A stretch of 64,000 nucleotides of DNA from Nocardia sp. NBC_00403 (lineage in GTDB: Bacteria > Actinomycetota > Actinomycetes > Mycobacteriales > Mycobacteriaceae): positions 7,688,001 through 7,752,000 of the forward strand of contig NZ_CP107939.1 in NCBI RefSeq assembly GCF_036046055.1, in the 5' to 3' direction. Shown here piece by piece: positions 1 to 8,419 of this stretch. The notes under the pieces are model-generated. The model was not told where the DNA came from. It saw only the letters and a list, made by a program, of their open reading frames with translations, and did not search any database. Positions within the stretch are counted from its first letter, which is position 1, and each line of letters opens with the position of its first letter. The position numbers and the translations under genes are program-made.

Positions 1-24
1 CCGGTCCGCCTGTTCGCTTCCTGA
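1..24 (+). CDS. ureF: UreF C-terminal tail (partial)
   Basis: The first 24 bases read as seven codons ending Leu-Phe-Ala-Ser and a TGA stop, in the position where ureF precedes ureG in actinobacterial urease operons. UreF is the accessory protein that joins UreD and UreG on the urease apoenzyme during nickel insertion. Only the last residues lie in the window, so the call rests mainly on gene order and on the typical short basic-hydrophobic end. Confidence 0.6.
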   Translation, partial: PVRLFAS

Positions 25-56
25 CCACACCCGTTCACACCGCTGAGGAGACCTCC

Positions 57-745
<689 letters not shown>

Positions 746-749
<4 letters not shown>

Positions 750-1561
750 CCAGCACCTCGCCACACACCCAGGCCGCACCGCGCGCAGGCAGAGGTGTCC
801 ACGCCACCGCCCGCATCCGGGCGGTCGGCATCGACGGCCCGACCGCCGTGCCCTACCTGCACAACGACGGCCCCTTTCACCTGTGCCAGCTCAGCCACCG
901 CGGCACCCAAGCACGTGTCCGCATCGTCGGCGCGATGAGCGCGCCGCTGGGCGGGGACAGACTGGCTATCCACGTCACCGCCGAAACCGGCGCCGAACTG
1001 GAGATCACCACCGCCGCCGCCACCCTCGCCCTGCGCGGCGCCACCACCGACCACGCCACCTACGACGTGACTCTCACCGTGGAAGAACAAGCGACCCTGT
1101 CCTGGCTGCCCCACCCGCTGATCAGCACCCACGGCAGCAACCTACGCCAGACCTACACCGTGGACCTCGCCCCCACCGCCCGGCTCGTCCTGCGCGAAGA
1201 ACTGATCCTCGGACGAGCCCACGAAACCCCCGGCAACCTCACCAGCCACCTCACCGTGCACCGCGACGGGCGTCCACTGCTCGCCCAGCACACCGCCTTC
1301 GGCCCCGCAGCCCCCGGCTGGGACGGCCCCGCCGTCCTGGCCGGACACCGCGCCACCGGCCACGTCCTCATCGTCGACCCAGCCTTCGCCAACGCCCCAC
1401 CCGCCACCCGCCTGCTCGGCAACGACCCCGCCGACGGCCAGGGCATCGTCACGCCCCTGCCCGGCCCCGCCCTACTGGCCACGGCCCTCGCTCCGACAGC
1501 CACACCCCTGCGTCGCCTGCTGGACGACGCCATCGATACGTACACACCGAGCCGCACGTAG
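746..1561 (+). CDS. ureD: Urease accessory protein UreD
   Basis: Scaffold subunit of the urease maturation complex that binds the urease apoenzyme with UreF and UreG. The 271-aa length is close to the family norm. The family signature is the antiparallel beta core, with segments such as [20 protein letters not shown] N-terminal strands, [15 protein letters not shown] near residue 115, and the later GEPGN-like turn [14 protein letters not shown]. The ATG overlaps the ureG stop. No further urease gene follows on this strand, so it is the distal gene of the operon. Confidence 0.9.
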
Positions 1562-1896
1562 CCGACCAGATCGCAGATCCTTACCGGGCCTGTCCAGCCT
1601 CAGGCTCCGTCCCACTTTTCGGCTCGGACCCACATGCGGTGGTGGCAAGTCCTCCGGACCGGCCCACAGTGCCCAAGGTCAGACAGCCATACCGAAATAT
1701 CAACTGCCACAGAGTCATTCAACAATCCGAAACGAGGCAATCCAGGTTTCCGAATATGAGACAAAGCCGACGACCGTGCAGGCCCTGACACACGCTCCGC
1801 CTACATAAAAGCCCCACCGCGCAGTCAGGGTTCGACGAGCGAGCCGCCGACGCGGCCGACCGTAACGAAGACGACGACGATTGACCTGTCGAGACG
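1562..1896 (+). other. Intergenic stretch after ureD
   Basis: No convincing reading frame or RNA gene is seen. The last 50 or so bases (from about 1850) are weakly alignable to the middle of the HTH gene at 31926, with stops, so the remnant that follows probably begins here. Confidence 0.5.
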
Positions 1897-2073
1897 ATGC
1901 GCCGCCGCGGGTTGTCTCCCGAGCAAGTGGACGATGCCGTCCATCTCTACGGGCTGGGTTGGTCTTTGGCTCGGGTCGGTCGGCATCTGGGTGTCGAGCA
2001 TTCCACGGTCCTGGCCAAGTTGCGTGAGCGTGGTGCCCCTATTCGAGACACCCACGGCCGCCCGCGCACGTGA
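1897..2073 (+). pseudogene. HTH repeat-family remnant, copy 1 (C-terminal half)
   Basis: A 58-codon frame beginning MRRRGLSPEQVDDAVHLYG and ending RDTHGRPRT. It is nearly identical to the C-terminal half of the 146-aa HTH protein at 31926-32366. The segment contains the second predicted helix-turn-helix (GWSLARVGRHLGVEHSTV). The upstream half is present only as a degenerate, stop-containing trace, so this is most likely a decayed copy. A short protein could still be made from ATG 1897. Function is unknown, and the family looks like small DNA-binding proteins with two resolvase-type HTH units. Confidence 0.65.
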
Positions 2074-2317
2074 GTCAATTGCGACGGCTGTCGCCGCCCG
2101 TGCACTCGGATAGGTCATGTTCGGCTAGCGGGAACCCCGCCGCCAACCCATTACCGCGGGCTCGATGGTCGCCACCAGAGAGATGTCCGATGGCCGGGCA
2201 TCGCGCGCCGGGCCTTCCTCGGCCGGACTGCAACACAGGATTCGAGCAAGATCCAGTAGCAGGTGACAGTGAACCGATCGGCATCTGCCTCCTGGGACCA
2301 CGACCGCGCGCCGACGA

Positions 2318-2755
2318 TCACACCCGCGGGGCCACCCGAAACAGTGGGCAGCGTGGTGCGGCTGCCGCGAAGCTGTCGGGCGACTCGGAGTCGACCAGGC
2401 CATTGCGGAGGAATGCCGCTGCGCCCCGGGGGTTCTGGCGCGGGAACTCGCGCAGGATCGGGCCGCGCTCAGCCTCGGAAATCTCGATCAGATCCACGTT
2501 CCGCACCTGGCGGCCGCGGGTGAGCGTGCCGCGTCCGGCGGCCCGGGCATTGCGGACCCAATCGGCATTCGGATACGCCCGCACGAGGTACTGGATGCCG
2601 TCGATGAGCACCGGCGCCACGGGCGTGATCTGCGCCCGGCCGGTCTTTCGGCCGGGCACCGTCAGCAGATGCATCGGACCGAATGGGAGTCCGATGCGGT
2701 GTGAGAAGACGACGACTCGGTTACGGAAGCGCTGTTTCGGTGAGAGTGTGGTCAT
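2318..2755 (-). CDS. DUF385/DDN-family F420-type reductase
   Basis: A 145-aa protein of the split-barrel nitroreductase/deazaflavin-dependent family (DDN, DUF385). Members bind coenzyme F420H2 and reduce quinones or nitroaromatics at the membrane. Supporting segments are HLLTVPGRKTGRAQITPV (cofactor-binding loop near residues 30-50), YLVRAYPNADWVRNARAAG, and the C-terminal PRCPLFRV strand. It lies 12 bp downstream of the TetR gene and is probably co-transcribed with it. That makes it a candidate target of the same regulator that faces the MMPL exporter. The physiological substrate cannot be read from sequence. Confidence 0.85.
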   Translation of the reverse strand: MTTLSPKQRFRNRVVVFSHRIGLPFGPMHLLTVPGRKTGRAQITPVAPVLIDGIQYLVRAYPNADWVRNARAAGRGTLTRGRQVRNVDLIEISEAERGPILREFPRQNPRGAAAFLRNGLVDSESPDSFAAAAPRCPLFRVAPRV

Positions 2756-2767
2756 GCGGGTCTCCGG

Positions 2768-3370
2768 TCAATTCGTGTCGGGGATAGCGGTTGTGAAGTT
2801 GTCGATGGTGGGGCCGAACGAACTCGCCACGTCATCGATGGAGTCGGTGGCGACCGGCCCGAGTTTCATGATGTAGCGGGCCCAGGCGATGCCTACGAGC
2901 TGAGCGCCGATCATGGCGGCTCGGCGCGCGGCGGCGTCACCGAGGGGTTCAGCCTTGCCGCCTCGCCAGATCCGTTGTGTGACGAACTCATTGAGCAGGG
3001 CCGCCGCCTCGGGTGAGCTGGATGCGGCCTGCGCGAGGGCGACGAAGGCACGGCCGGGCTCCTCCGGACCGCTCTCCCATTTGTGCAGGAAGTCCGAGAC
3101 GATCTCGACTCCGGCGCGCACCCGTCCCTCGGCCCTGGCCGCCGCCTGCCGCTCCTGCGTGTACAGGCCGGCCATGCTCTCGACGAACAGTTCGAGCTTG
3201 GTGCCGAAGTAGTGGTACAGCAGCGCGGTATCCACATCGGCACGCCGCGCGACTTCGGTCATCGCGGCCTTGTTGAAGCCCTGTTCGAGGAATGTGGCCC
3301 GGGCCGCGGCGAGGATCGCCTCGCGGGTGCCCTGGTCGCCGGGCCTGCGTCCGCGTCCGCGTCCCACCAT
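2768..3370 (-). CDS. TetR-family transcriptional repressor
   Basis: A 200-aa TetR/AcrR regulator. The N-terminal DNA-binding domain (about residues 12-60) has ILAAARATFLEQGF followed by the helix-turn-helix TEVARRADVDTALLYHYFGTK. The remaining all-helical part is the ligand-binding and dimer domain. It is transcribed away from an MMPL exporter and directly upstream of a DUF385 reductase. The intergenic region carries an inverted repeat and a direct repeat suited to its binding. Likely role: ligand-relieved repressor of itself, the reductase and the exporter. The ligand is unknown. Confidence 0.9.
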   Translation of the reverse strand: MVGRGRGRRPGDQGTREAILAAARATFLEQGFNKAAMTEVARRADVDTALLYHYFGTKLELFVESMAGLYTQERQAAARAEGRVRAGVEIVSDFLHKWESGPEEPGRAFVALAQAASSSPEAAALLNEFVTQRIWRGGKAEPLGDAAARRAAMIGAQLVGIAWARYIMKLGPVATDSIDDVASSFGPTIDNFTTAIPDTN

Positions 3371-3388
3371 CGGGATCTCCCTTCAAAT

Positions 3389-3434
3389 ATTCACACAGTA
3401 TGAATTCCATGCTTAAATCAGACACTATGAATTC
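3389..3434. promoter_or_regulatory. Putative TetR operator between divergent genes
   Basis: Positions 3389-3405 form the inverted repeat ATTCA-N7-TGAAT. The 9-mer TATGAATTC occurs at 3399-3407 and again at 3426-3434, 27 bp apart. The site sits between the divergent TetR gene and the MMPL exporter. It overlaps the two upstream ATGs of the exporter, which is why a start downstream of the first ATG is preferred. Confidence 0.55.
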
Positions 3435-5631
3435 TATCTTGGCAACCGAACCCCACCGGCCGGGCGGGCCGGGGCCGCTGCATATGAACCGGCCGGGCCG
3501 GATCGGGGCCTGGTGTTGCGACCACCGCCGAATGGTGCTGGCAGCCTGGATCATCGGTCTGCTCGCCGCGTTCGGGGCGGCGGGCAGCCTCGGGCCGCAC
3601 TTCAAAGACAATTTCGGGGGTGTCGGGCAGGCTCAGCAGGTACAGGACATCCTGCACGGGCAGTTCCCCTCGCGGTCCGGTGACAGTGCGCGGGTGGTGT
3701 TCCACTCCACCGGCCCGATCGATGCCGCCACCGACCGGATCACCGAGACACTCGATGGGATCCGACCACTGCCAACCGTGGTCTCAGTGTCGCCGCCGGT
3801 GCGGGCGGACGACGGGCGCACGGCCTTCGCGACAATCCAGTTCGACGCGGTCAGCGCCGACCTCACCCAAGCCGATGTGCAGCGGGTGATCGATACCGCG
3901 CATGCATATGCCCGGCCGGATCTGGCTGTCGCCCTGGGCGGTCAGCCGATCAGTGTCGCGGTGAAACCGAAGCCCGGACCGAGCGAAGCCATCGGCATCG
4001 GCGCGGCCATTGTCATCATGCTCATAGCGTTCGGGTCTGTGGTGGCCATGGGACTGCCGATCCTCGTCGCGCTCGTCGGGGTGGGCGCCGGGTATGCAGT
4101 GGTCGCCCTCTTCAGCCACCTGCTCGTCGAGCCCAGCTTCGGGCCGGCACTCATGGCCATGATCGGCCTGGGCGTCGGGGTCGACTACGCACTGTTCATC
4201 GTGACCAGATACCGGCAGGCGCTCACCGACGGGCTCGACTCGCGCGACGCGGTCGTCCACGCCATGTCGACCGCCGGGCGCGCTGTATTGTTCGCCGGCA
4301 CCACGGTACTCATCTCGCTGTGCGGCCTGTTCCTGGTCGGTCAGCAGTTTCTCGACGGTCTCGCCGTCGGAACCATCTCGGCCGTACTGGCCGTATTGGT
4401 GGCGACCGTGACCCTGCTCCCGGCTCTGCTCGGCTTCGCGGGCCGGGCCGTCGATCGGTGGCATGTACCGGGGCTGCTCCGATCCACCACAGCGGGGGCC
4501 GAGCGTGGCCTGTGGTGGCGATGGAGCGGGGTGGTGCAGCGTCGACCGGTGTTGTGTGGGGCGGCCGCATTGCTCGCACTCCTCGTGCTGGCCGTGCCGA
4601 CCTTCGGCATGCGGTTGGCCTTCAGCGATTCCGGGAACGATCCGGTCGAACTCACCACCCGCCAGGCGTACGATCTGATGTCGGATGCGTTCGGGCCGGG
4701 CTTCAACGGCCCGCTGGTGCTGGCCGCCGAATTGCCCGGCGCGGCAACCGATCGCGCGGTGCTCGCCGAGTTCGTACAGCGACTCGCGACCGTTCCTGGC
4801 GTGGCTCGGGCGGCGGATCCCACCTTCAACGCGGCCGGCGACACTGCGGTGCTTACGGTCTACCCGACCAGCGCCCCGCAGTCCGCGGACACCGCGGCGC
4901 TGGTCGAGCGGCTGCGCAGTACCGTTGTCCCGCAGTCCACGGCGGGCACCGGAGTGCGGATTCTGGTCGGCGGCCAGACGGCGGCGGGGATCGACGAGTC
5001 GGCACACCTCGGGACACGGCTGCCGTGGGTGATCGGAGTGGTGATCCTGCTGTCCTTCATCTTGCTCATGGCCGTATTCCGTTCCATCGCAATCCCATTC
5101 AAAGCGGCGGCGATGAATCTGCTGTCCATCGGCGCCGCCTACGGGGCCATTGTCGCGGTCTACCAGTGGGGCTGGCTGTCATCGGTCTTCGGTGTCACTC
5201 GGACCGGACCCATCGATCCCTGGATTCCGCTGATGATGTTCACCATCACGTTCGGATTGTCCATGGACTACGAGGTCTTCCTGCTCTCGCGCATCCAGGA
5301 GGAGTGGCGTCGACGGCAGGACAACAGCGAGGCGGTGGCACACGGAATTGCCGCGACCGGGCGGATCATTACGGCGGCCGCCGCCATCATGGTCTGTGTC
5401 TTCGGGTCTTTCGTCATCGGGGATCCGCTGCGCACCCTGAATGTCTTCGGACTGGGTCTCGCCGTCGCGATTCTGGTGGACGCGACGCTGGTGCGCATGA
5501 TCGCGGTCCCCGCGATCATGCAGCTGCTCGGCCGGGCCAACTGGTGGCTGCCCGGTTGGCTGGATCGGGTCACCCCGCAGTTCACCATCGAGCGGGAGGA
5601 GTTCGCGGCCGGCAGTGGCACAGTTGACTGA
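3427..5631 (+). CDS. MMPL/RND-family transporter
   Basis: Large inner-membrane exporter of the MMPL branch of RND pumps (lipid or drug export driven by proton motive force). About 734 aa from ATG 3427, with ATGs at 3400 and 3484 as alternatives; none has a clear Shine-Dalgarno. Topology is the standard duplicated one: TM1 (MVLAAWIIGLLAAF), a periplasmic loop, TM2-6 with GVGVDYALFIVTRYR, a second loop, then TM7-12 with GLSMDYEVFLLSRIQEE. The paired G-x-x-x-DY motifs carry the proton-relay Asp-Tyr residues. Its stop (TGA) overlaps the ATG of a SARP stub at 5631. Regulation by the divergent TetR is likely. Confidence 0.92.
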   Translation: MNSILATEPHRPGGPGPLHMNRPGRIGAWCCDHRRMVLAAWIIGLLAAFGAAGSLGPHFKDNFGGVGQAQQVQDILHGQFPSRSGDSARVVFHSTGPIDAATDRITETLDGIRPLPTVVSVSPPVRADDGRTAFATIQFDAVSADLTQADVQRVIDTAHAYARPDLAVALGGQPISVAVKPKPGPSEAIGIGAAIVIMLIAFGSVVAMGLPILVALVGVGAGYAVVALFSHLLVEPSFGPALMAMIGLGVGVDYALFIVTRYRQALTDGLDSRDAVVHAMSTAGRAVLFAGTTVLISLCGLFLVGQQFLDGLAVGTISAVLAVLVATVTLLPALLGFAGRAVDRWHVPGLLRSTTAGAERGLWWRWSGVVQRRPVLCGAAALLALLVLAVPTFGMRLAFSDSGNDPVELTTRQAYDLMSDAFGPGFNGPLVLAAELPGAATDRAVLAEFVQRLATVPGVARAADPTFNAAGDTAVLTVYPTSAPQSADTAALVERLRSTVVPQSTAGTGVRILVGGQTAAGIDESAHLGTRLPWVIGVVILLSFILLMAVFRSIAIPFKAAAMNLLSIGAAYGAIVAVYQWGWLSSVFGVTRTGPIDPWIPLMMFTITFGLSMDYEVFLLSRIQEEWRRRQDNSEAVAHGIAATGRIITAAAAIMVCVFGSFVIGDPLRTLNVFGLGLAVAILVDATLVRMIAVPAIMQLLGRANWWLPGWLDRVTPQFTIEREEFAAGSGTVD

Positions 5632-5705
5632 TGCGGATCCGAATCTTGGGGCCACTGCAGGTGGTCACCGACGACATCGTCAGCGAGATCGGGGGTGCGC
5701 GGCTG
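5631..5705 (+). pseudogene. SARP/BTAD regulator N-terminal stub
   Basis: The first 25 codons (MRIRILGPLQVVTD, then GGARL) match the start of SARP/AfsR-type activators, whose winged-helix domain always begins MxxxILGPLxV. The frame then runs straight into a degenerate HTH-repeat gene, with no trace of the remaining SARP domains. The stub overlaps the MMPL stop codon (TGATG), implying that the lost regulator was translationally coupled to the exporter. It is almost certainly non-functional. Confidence 0.7.
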
Positions 5706-5726
5706 CAGACCGGCACCGAGGCGGGC

Positions 5727-6037
5727 GTGGCAACTCGATCAAGACCAGATCCAGGCGTTGATACAGAACTACATCGCGGGCGCGTCGACCTACGAGCTGG
5801 CCGGCAAGTTCGGTGTCGACCGCCGGACAGTCAGCGCGATCCTGCATCAACACAACATCCCGATGGGCGGCGCGGCTTGTCCCCGACTCGAGTCGACGAG
5901 GCGATCGACCTTTATGGCTCGGCTGGTCCCTGGCCCGAGTCGCCCGCCACCTCGAAGTCGACCCGGCCACAGTGCTCAACCGACTGCGCGACCACGGCGT
6001 CAGCACACGGGACACCCATGGACGAACCCGTCCATGA
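5727..6037 (+). pseudogene. HTH repeat-family remnant, copy 2 (frameshifted)
   Basis: Homologous to the 146-aa HTH gene at 31926, but the conserved text is spread over three frames. LDQDQIQALIQNYIAG and VDRRTVSAILHQHNIPMGG lie in one frame, LSPTRVDEAIDLYG in a second, and LGWSLARVARHLEVDPATV to the terminal RDTHGRTRP in a third. Two frame breaks therefore lie near 5870-5920. The N-terminal YYNT segment is missing and is replaced by the SARP stub, so the copy is dead. Confidence 0.75.
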
Positions 6038-6245
6038 CACTCCACAAGATCGCCAGCAGAACACGCAGCCAACCAGCCGACCGAACACCAAAGGTCCCTG
6101 ATCAACGCCAGAACCATGCAGATCACCCTGCGGGAATAGAACACTAAAAGGCTGCTGAACAGCAAATATGCGAGAGAAGTGCAGATTGCTCTCGCCTGCA
6201 ACTGGGCACAAACGCCCTGTTCAAATGCCACTTTCGTCTCAAAAA

Positions 6246-6698
6246 GTGGACGTTGGGGGACGCTACTACAACACAAACGCGCAGGCAGACACGCTGCAAG
6301 CACTGCTGTCGAAGCTGCCAAACCCCGGAGACCCAAGACCACGCGCCGCCGACCAAGTCATTCCCCGGCGCGCACACCAACTACAGCGACGACTGACCGA
6401 TACAGACCGCGCCGCGATCATCGCCGCCTACGAAGCGGGCTCATCGACCAAACATCTCGCCGCCCAGTGGCAACTCGCCAAAGCCAGCGTCCTGACCATC
6501 CTCCGCACGGGCGGTGCCAACATTCGACAACAACGACGACTCACCGACGAGGAGATCAATCATGCCATCAGCAGGTATCGTGACGGCGAATCACTCCAAC
6601 GCATCGGTAAGCGTCTCGGCGTCGCCCACACCACCATCCGAGCCGCCCTCGAACGACGCGGTATCCCCCGACGCGACACCCACGGCCGACAACCCTAG
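6246..6698 (+). CDS. Small double-HTH protein, copy 3 (intact)
   Basis: A 150-aa protein of the repeated family. It begins DVGGRYYNTNAQADTLQALL, continues with a Pro/Arg linker, then has two helix-turn-helix units (LTDTDRAAIIAAYEAG to LAKASVLTIL, and LTDEEINHAISRYRDG to LGVAHTTIRAAL) and ends RRDTHGRQP. The GTG at 6246 aligns exactly with the GTG start of the copy at 31926; upstream in-frame starts exist, to 6168. An imperfect hairpin (GCGAGAG 6170-6176, CTCTCGC 6189-6195) precedes it. The HTH units resemble homeodomain-like folds of resolvases. A role as a small transcription factor or mobile-element accessory protein is inference only. Confidence 0.6.
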   Translation: MDVGGRYYNTNAQADTLQALLSKLPNPGDPRPRAADQVIPRRAHQLQRRLTDTDRAAIIAAYEAGSSTKHLAAQWQLAKASVLTILRTGGANIRQQRRLTDEEINHAISRYRDGESLQRIGKRLGVAHTTIRAALERRGIPRRDTHGRQP

Positions 6699-7172
6699 CC
6701 ACGCGCGTGTCAACACCGGGGGACCGCTGGGCGGGTCACTGTCGCCTGCCATGGTGTAGATCCATGCTGTTGCTCCCGCCGCCAGCTCGGTTTGTGACCC
6801 CGAACACGCTACGCCCGGCCCAGCTCTGCCTGATCCACTCCGCGACCTCGGAGTGTCGGAGCCGCATGAGATCGTCCACCCTCTCTCCGGCGCAGACGAC
6901 CAGCCGATCGATTCTGCGAAACTGGCCATTCACCCGGCGAATTCCGCGCCCGAGGATGAGCATGAGTCCAGCGCCCCTCCGGCCGACCCCCGCCAGGACA
7001 ACCACAGCGGCTCGCAACGGCTTCCAGTCGATCGGCGATACCGAAACCGCTTGGTCGAGCATGTGGCCAACCGGTCGACGAGCCGGCGTAGTCGCGGTTC
7101 TCGATCAATTCGGTGAGTGGGGATTCGAGCAGGTCCTGATAGAAGCGGTCGTTTGTTCAACGTCACTGCTGA
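6699..7172. other. Decayed region between HTH copy 3 and pirin
   Basis: No intact gene. The only coding signal seen is the minus-strand remnant described at 6736-7160. Confidence 0.5.
6736..7160 (-). pseudogene. Degraded hypothetical gene
   Basis: On the minus strand an acidic, ordinary-looking segment (NDRFYQDLLESPLTELIENRDYAG, here cited only by its ends ND...AG) lies in one frame. It is followed after a frame break by a 108-codon segment containing DWKPLRAAVVVLAGVG, FRRIDRLVVCAGERVDDL and RHSEVAEWIRQSWAG. Composition and third-position GC fit real coding sequence. The family was not recognised. No start codon or ribosome site can be assigned, so it is treated as a decayed gene. Confidence 0.3.
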
Positions 7173-8111
7173 TCAGCGCGGTGTGGTGCAGGCCGCGTGC
7201 GGTGGGTTCGGCGCGCTGGCCCGGCAAGGCGGAGGTTCGACCGACGCAGCCGCCATGGCAGCGGCTGCGTCGGTCGATGGATCTGTCGTCTCGGGCTCCG
7301 ATGATGTAATGCGCGGAACGGTTCCCCTGACGGTGGGTGGGCACTGAGGGTCAGAACTGGACGCTGGCGTGCATTTCCCAGACCAGGATCTCGGCGGGCT
7401 CGCGGTGACATGCTGGCCGCCGGTAGCGGTGAAGCGCACCGTGTCGCCGGTATGCAGCGGGCCAGCACCCTCGAGTGTCACCGCGCCGCGGGCGGCCAGG
7501 AACAGGTGCAGGAACGGCGCGTCGGGCAGGTGTACCGACTGCCCTGGGGCGAGCCGCGCGGCGTACAGGGCCGCGTGCGAGTTCCGGATCCGGATCGCGG
7601 CGTGGCCGTCATGTTTGCGCATACCCGAGGCGACCGGCAGCAGACTGCCGGACAGCAGTTCCGCCTCGATCTCCAGCTGCTCGTAACCGGGGGTGATACC
7701 GGCCTCGTCCACCCACATCTGCACGAAGTGCACCGGGGCCTGGTGGACGTCGCCGCTGAGCCGCCACGAGTCGTTCTTCTCCGAGTGCAGGATGCCGGTG
7801 CCGGCGCTCATGCGCTGGGCCAGGCCGGGGTAGATCACGCCGTTGTGGCCGGTGGAGTCCTGGTGGACCAGCGAGCCCTCCAGCACCCACGTGACGATCT
7901 CCATGTCGCGGTGTAGATGGGTGTCGAACCCCCTACCGGGATCGACGATGTCGTCGTTGTTGACCAGCAGCAGCCCATGATGAGTGTTGGCCCGGTCGAA
8001 ATGGTGGCCGAAGGAGAACGAGTGCTTGGAATCCAGCCAGCCGAAGTCGGACTTGAACCGGTCCTCGGCGCGGCGGATGTCGACGGTGGGAGTCAAGCCG
8101 ATGGTGCTCAT
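7173..8111 (-). CDS. Pirin-family protein with frameshifted C-terminus
   Basis: Cupin-fold pirin (quercetinase-like or redox-sensing iron protein). Iron-ligand motifs are present: FDTHLHRDMEIVTWVLEG (His-x-His) and, 42-46 residues later, SAGTGILHSEKN (His, Glu). ATG 8111 has a strong GGAGGAG site. Close to the end the frame is disturbed: around 7393-7404 it is four bases shorter than the homologous fragment at 46616-46727. The native ending (EILVWEMHASVQF, stop at 7351) is therefore replaced by an unrelated basic/Pro-rich extension to 7173. The catalytic cupin is intact, but the last beta strand is lost. It is the last gene of the leftward fasciclin-SDR-MerR block. Confidence 0.8.
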   Translation of the reverse strand: MSTIGLTPTVDIRRAEDRFKSDFGWLDSKHSFSFGHHFDRANTHHGLLLVNNDDIVDPGRGFDTHLHRDMEIVTWVLEGSLVHQDSTGHNGVIYPGLAQRMSAGTGILHSEKNDSWRLSGDVHQAPVHFVQMWVDEAGITPGYEQLEIEAELLSGSLLPVASGMRKHDGHAAIRIRNSHAALYAARLAPGQSVHLPDAPFLHLFLAARGAVTLEGAGPLHTGDTVRFTATGGQHVTASPPRSWSGKCTPASSSDPQCPPTVRGTVPRITSSEPETTDPSTDAAAAMAAASVEPPPCRASAPNPPHAACTTPR

Positions 8112-8197
8112 GAGGTGCCCTCCTCCAAGATCGGTGCCGGCCCGATCGCCGACCCACAATTTGGTTGCCATGGAAACCAATCCGCGTCGGGGCGGAA

Positions 8198-8359
8198 CTA
8201 TTTCCGCCAGCGATCGCTGAGCAACGCCACCGCATAACGCTCACCCAACCGTGCCAACAGCACTGCCGCACCCTCGACGATCCGCCCATGGTTGCGCTGC
8301 CACACCCGCATCGCCTCGTGGCCGCGTCCGTCGAATCGGTACGCCAGCGCCGCAGCCAC
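8198..8359 (-). CDS. Small hypothetical ORF downstream of MerR
   Basis: A 53-aa frame from GTG 8359 containing YRFDGRGHEAMRVWQRNHG and ARLGERYAVALLSDRWRK. It lies between merR and pirin in the same direction. The frame is open upstream to the merR stop, so it may be the tail of a lost gene. No Shine-Dalgarno is visible and no family is recognised. Composition is typical of genuine protein, hence its inclusion at low confidence. Confidence 0.3.
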   Translation of the reverse strand: MAAALAYRFDGRGHEAMRVWQRNHGRIVEGAAVLLARLGERYAVALLSDRWRK

Positions 8360-8419
8360 AGCCTGGCGCCATTGTTCAAGCAGACGGTTTGGTGACCCGA
8401 CGTGGGAAGTCGCTCGCGA

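Noticed and set aside
883..1788. Long Arg/Pro-rich frame over ureD
   Set aside because: It is the out-of-frame reading of ureD; composition is typical of GC-rich shadow frames.
4320..5627. 435-codon open frame inside the MMPL gene
   Set aside because: Same strand, shifted frame of the transporter; Arg/Gly-rich with no motifs.
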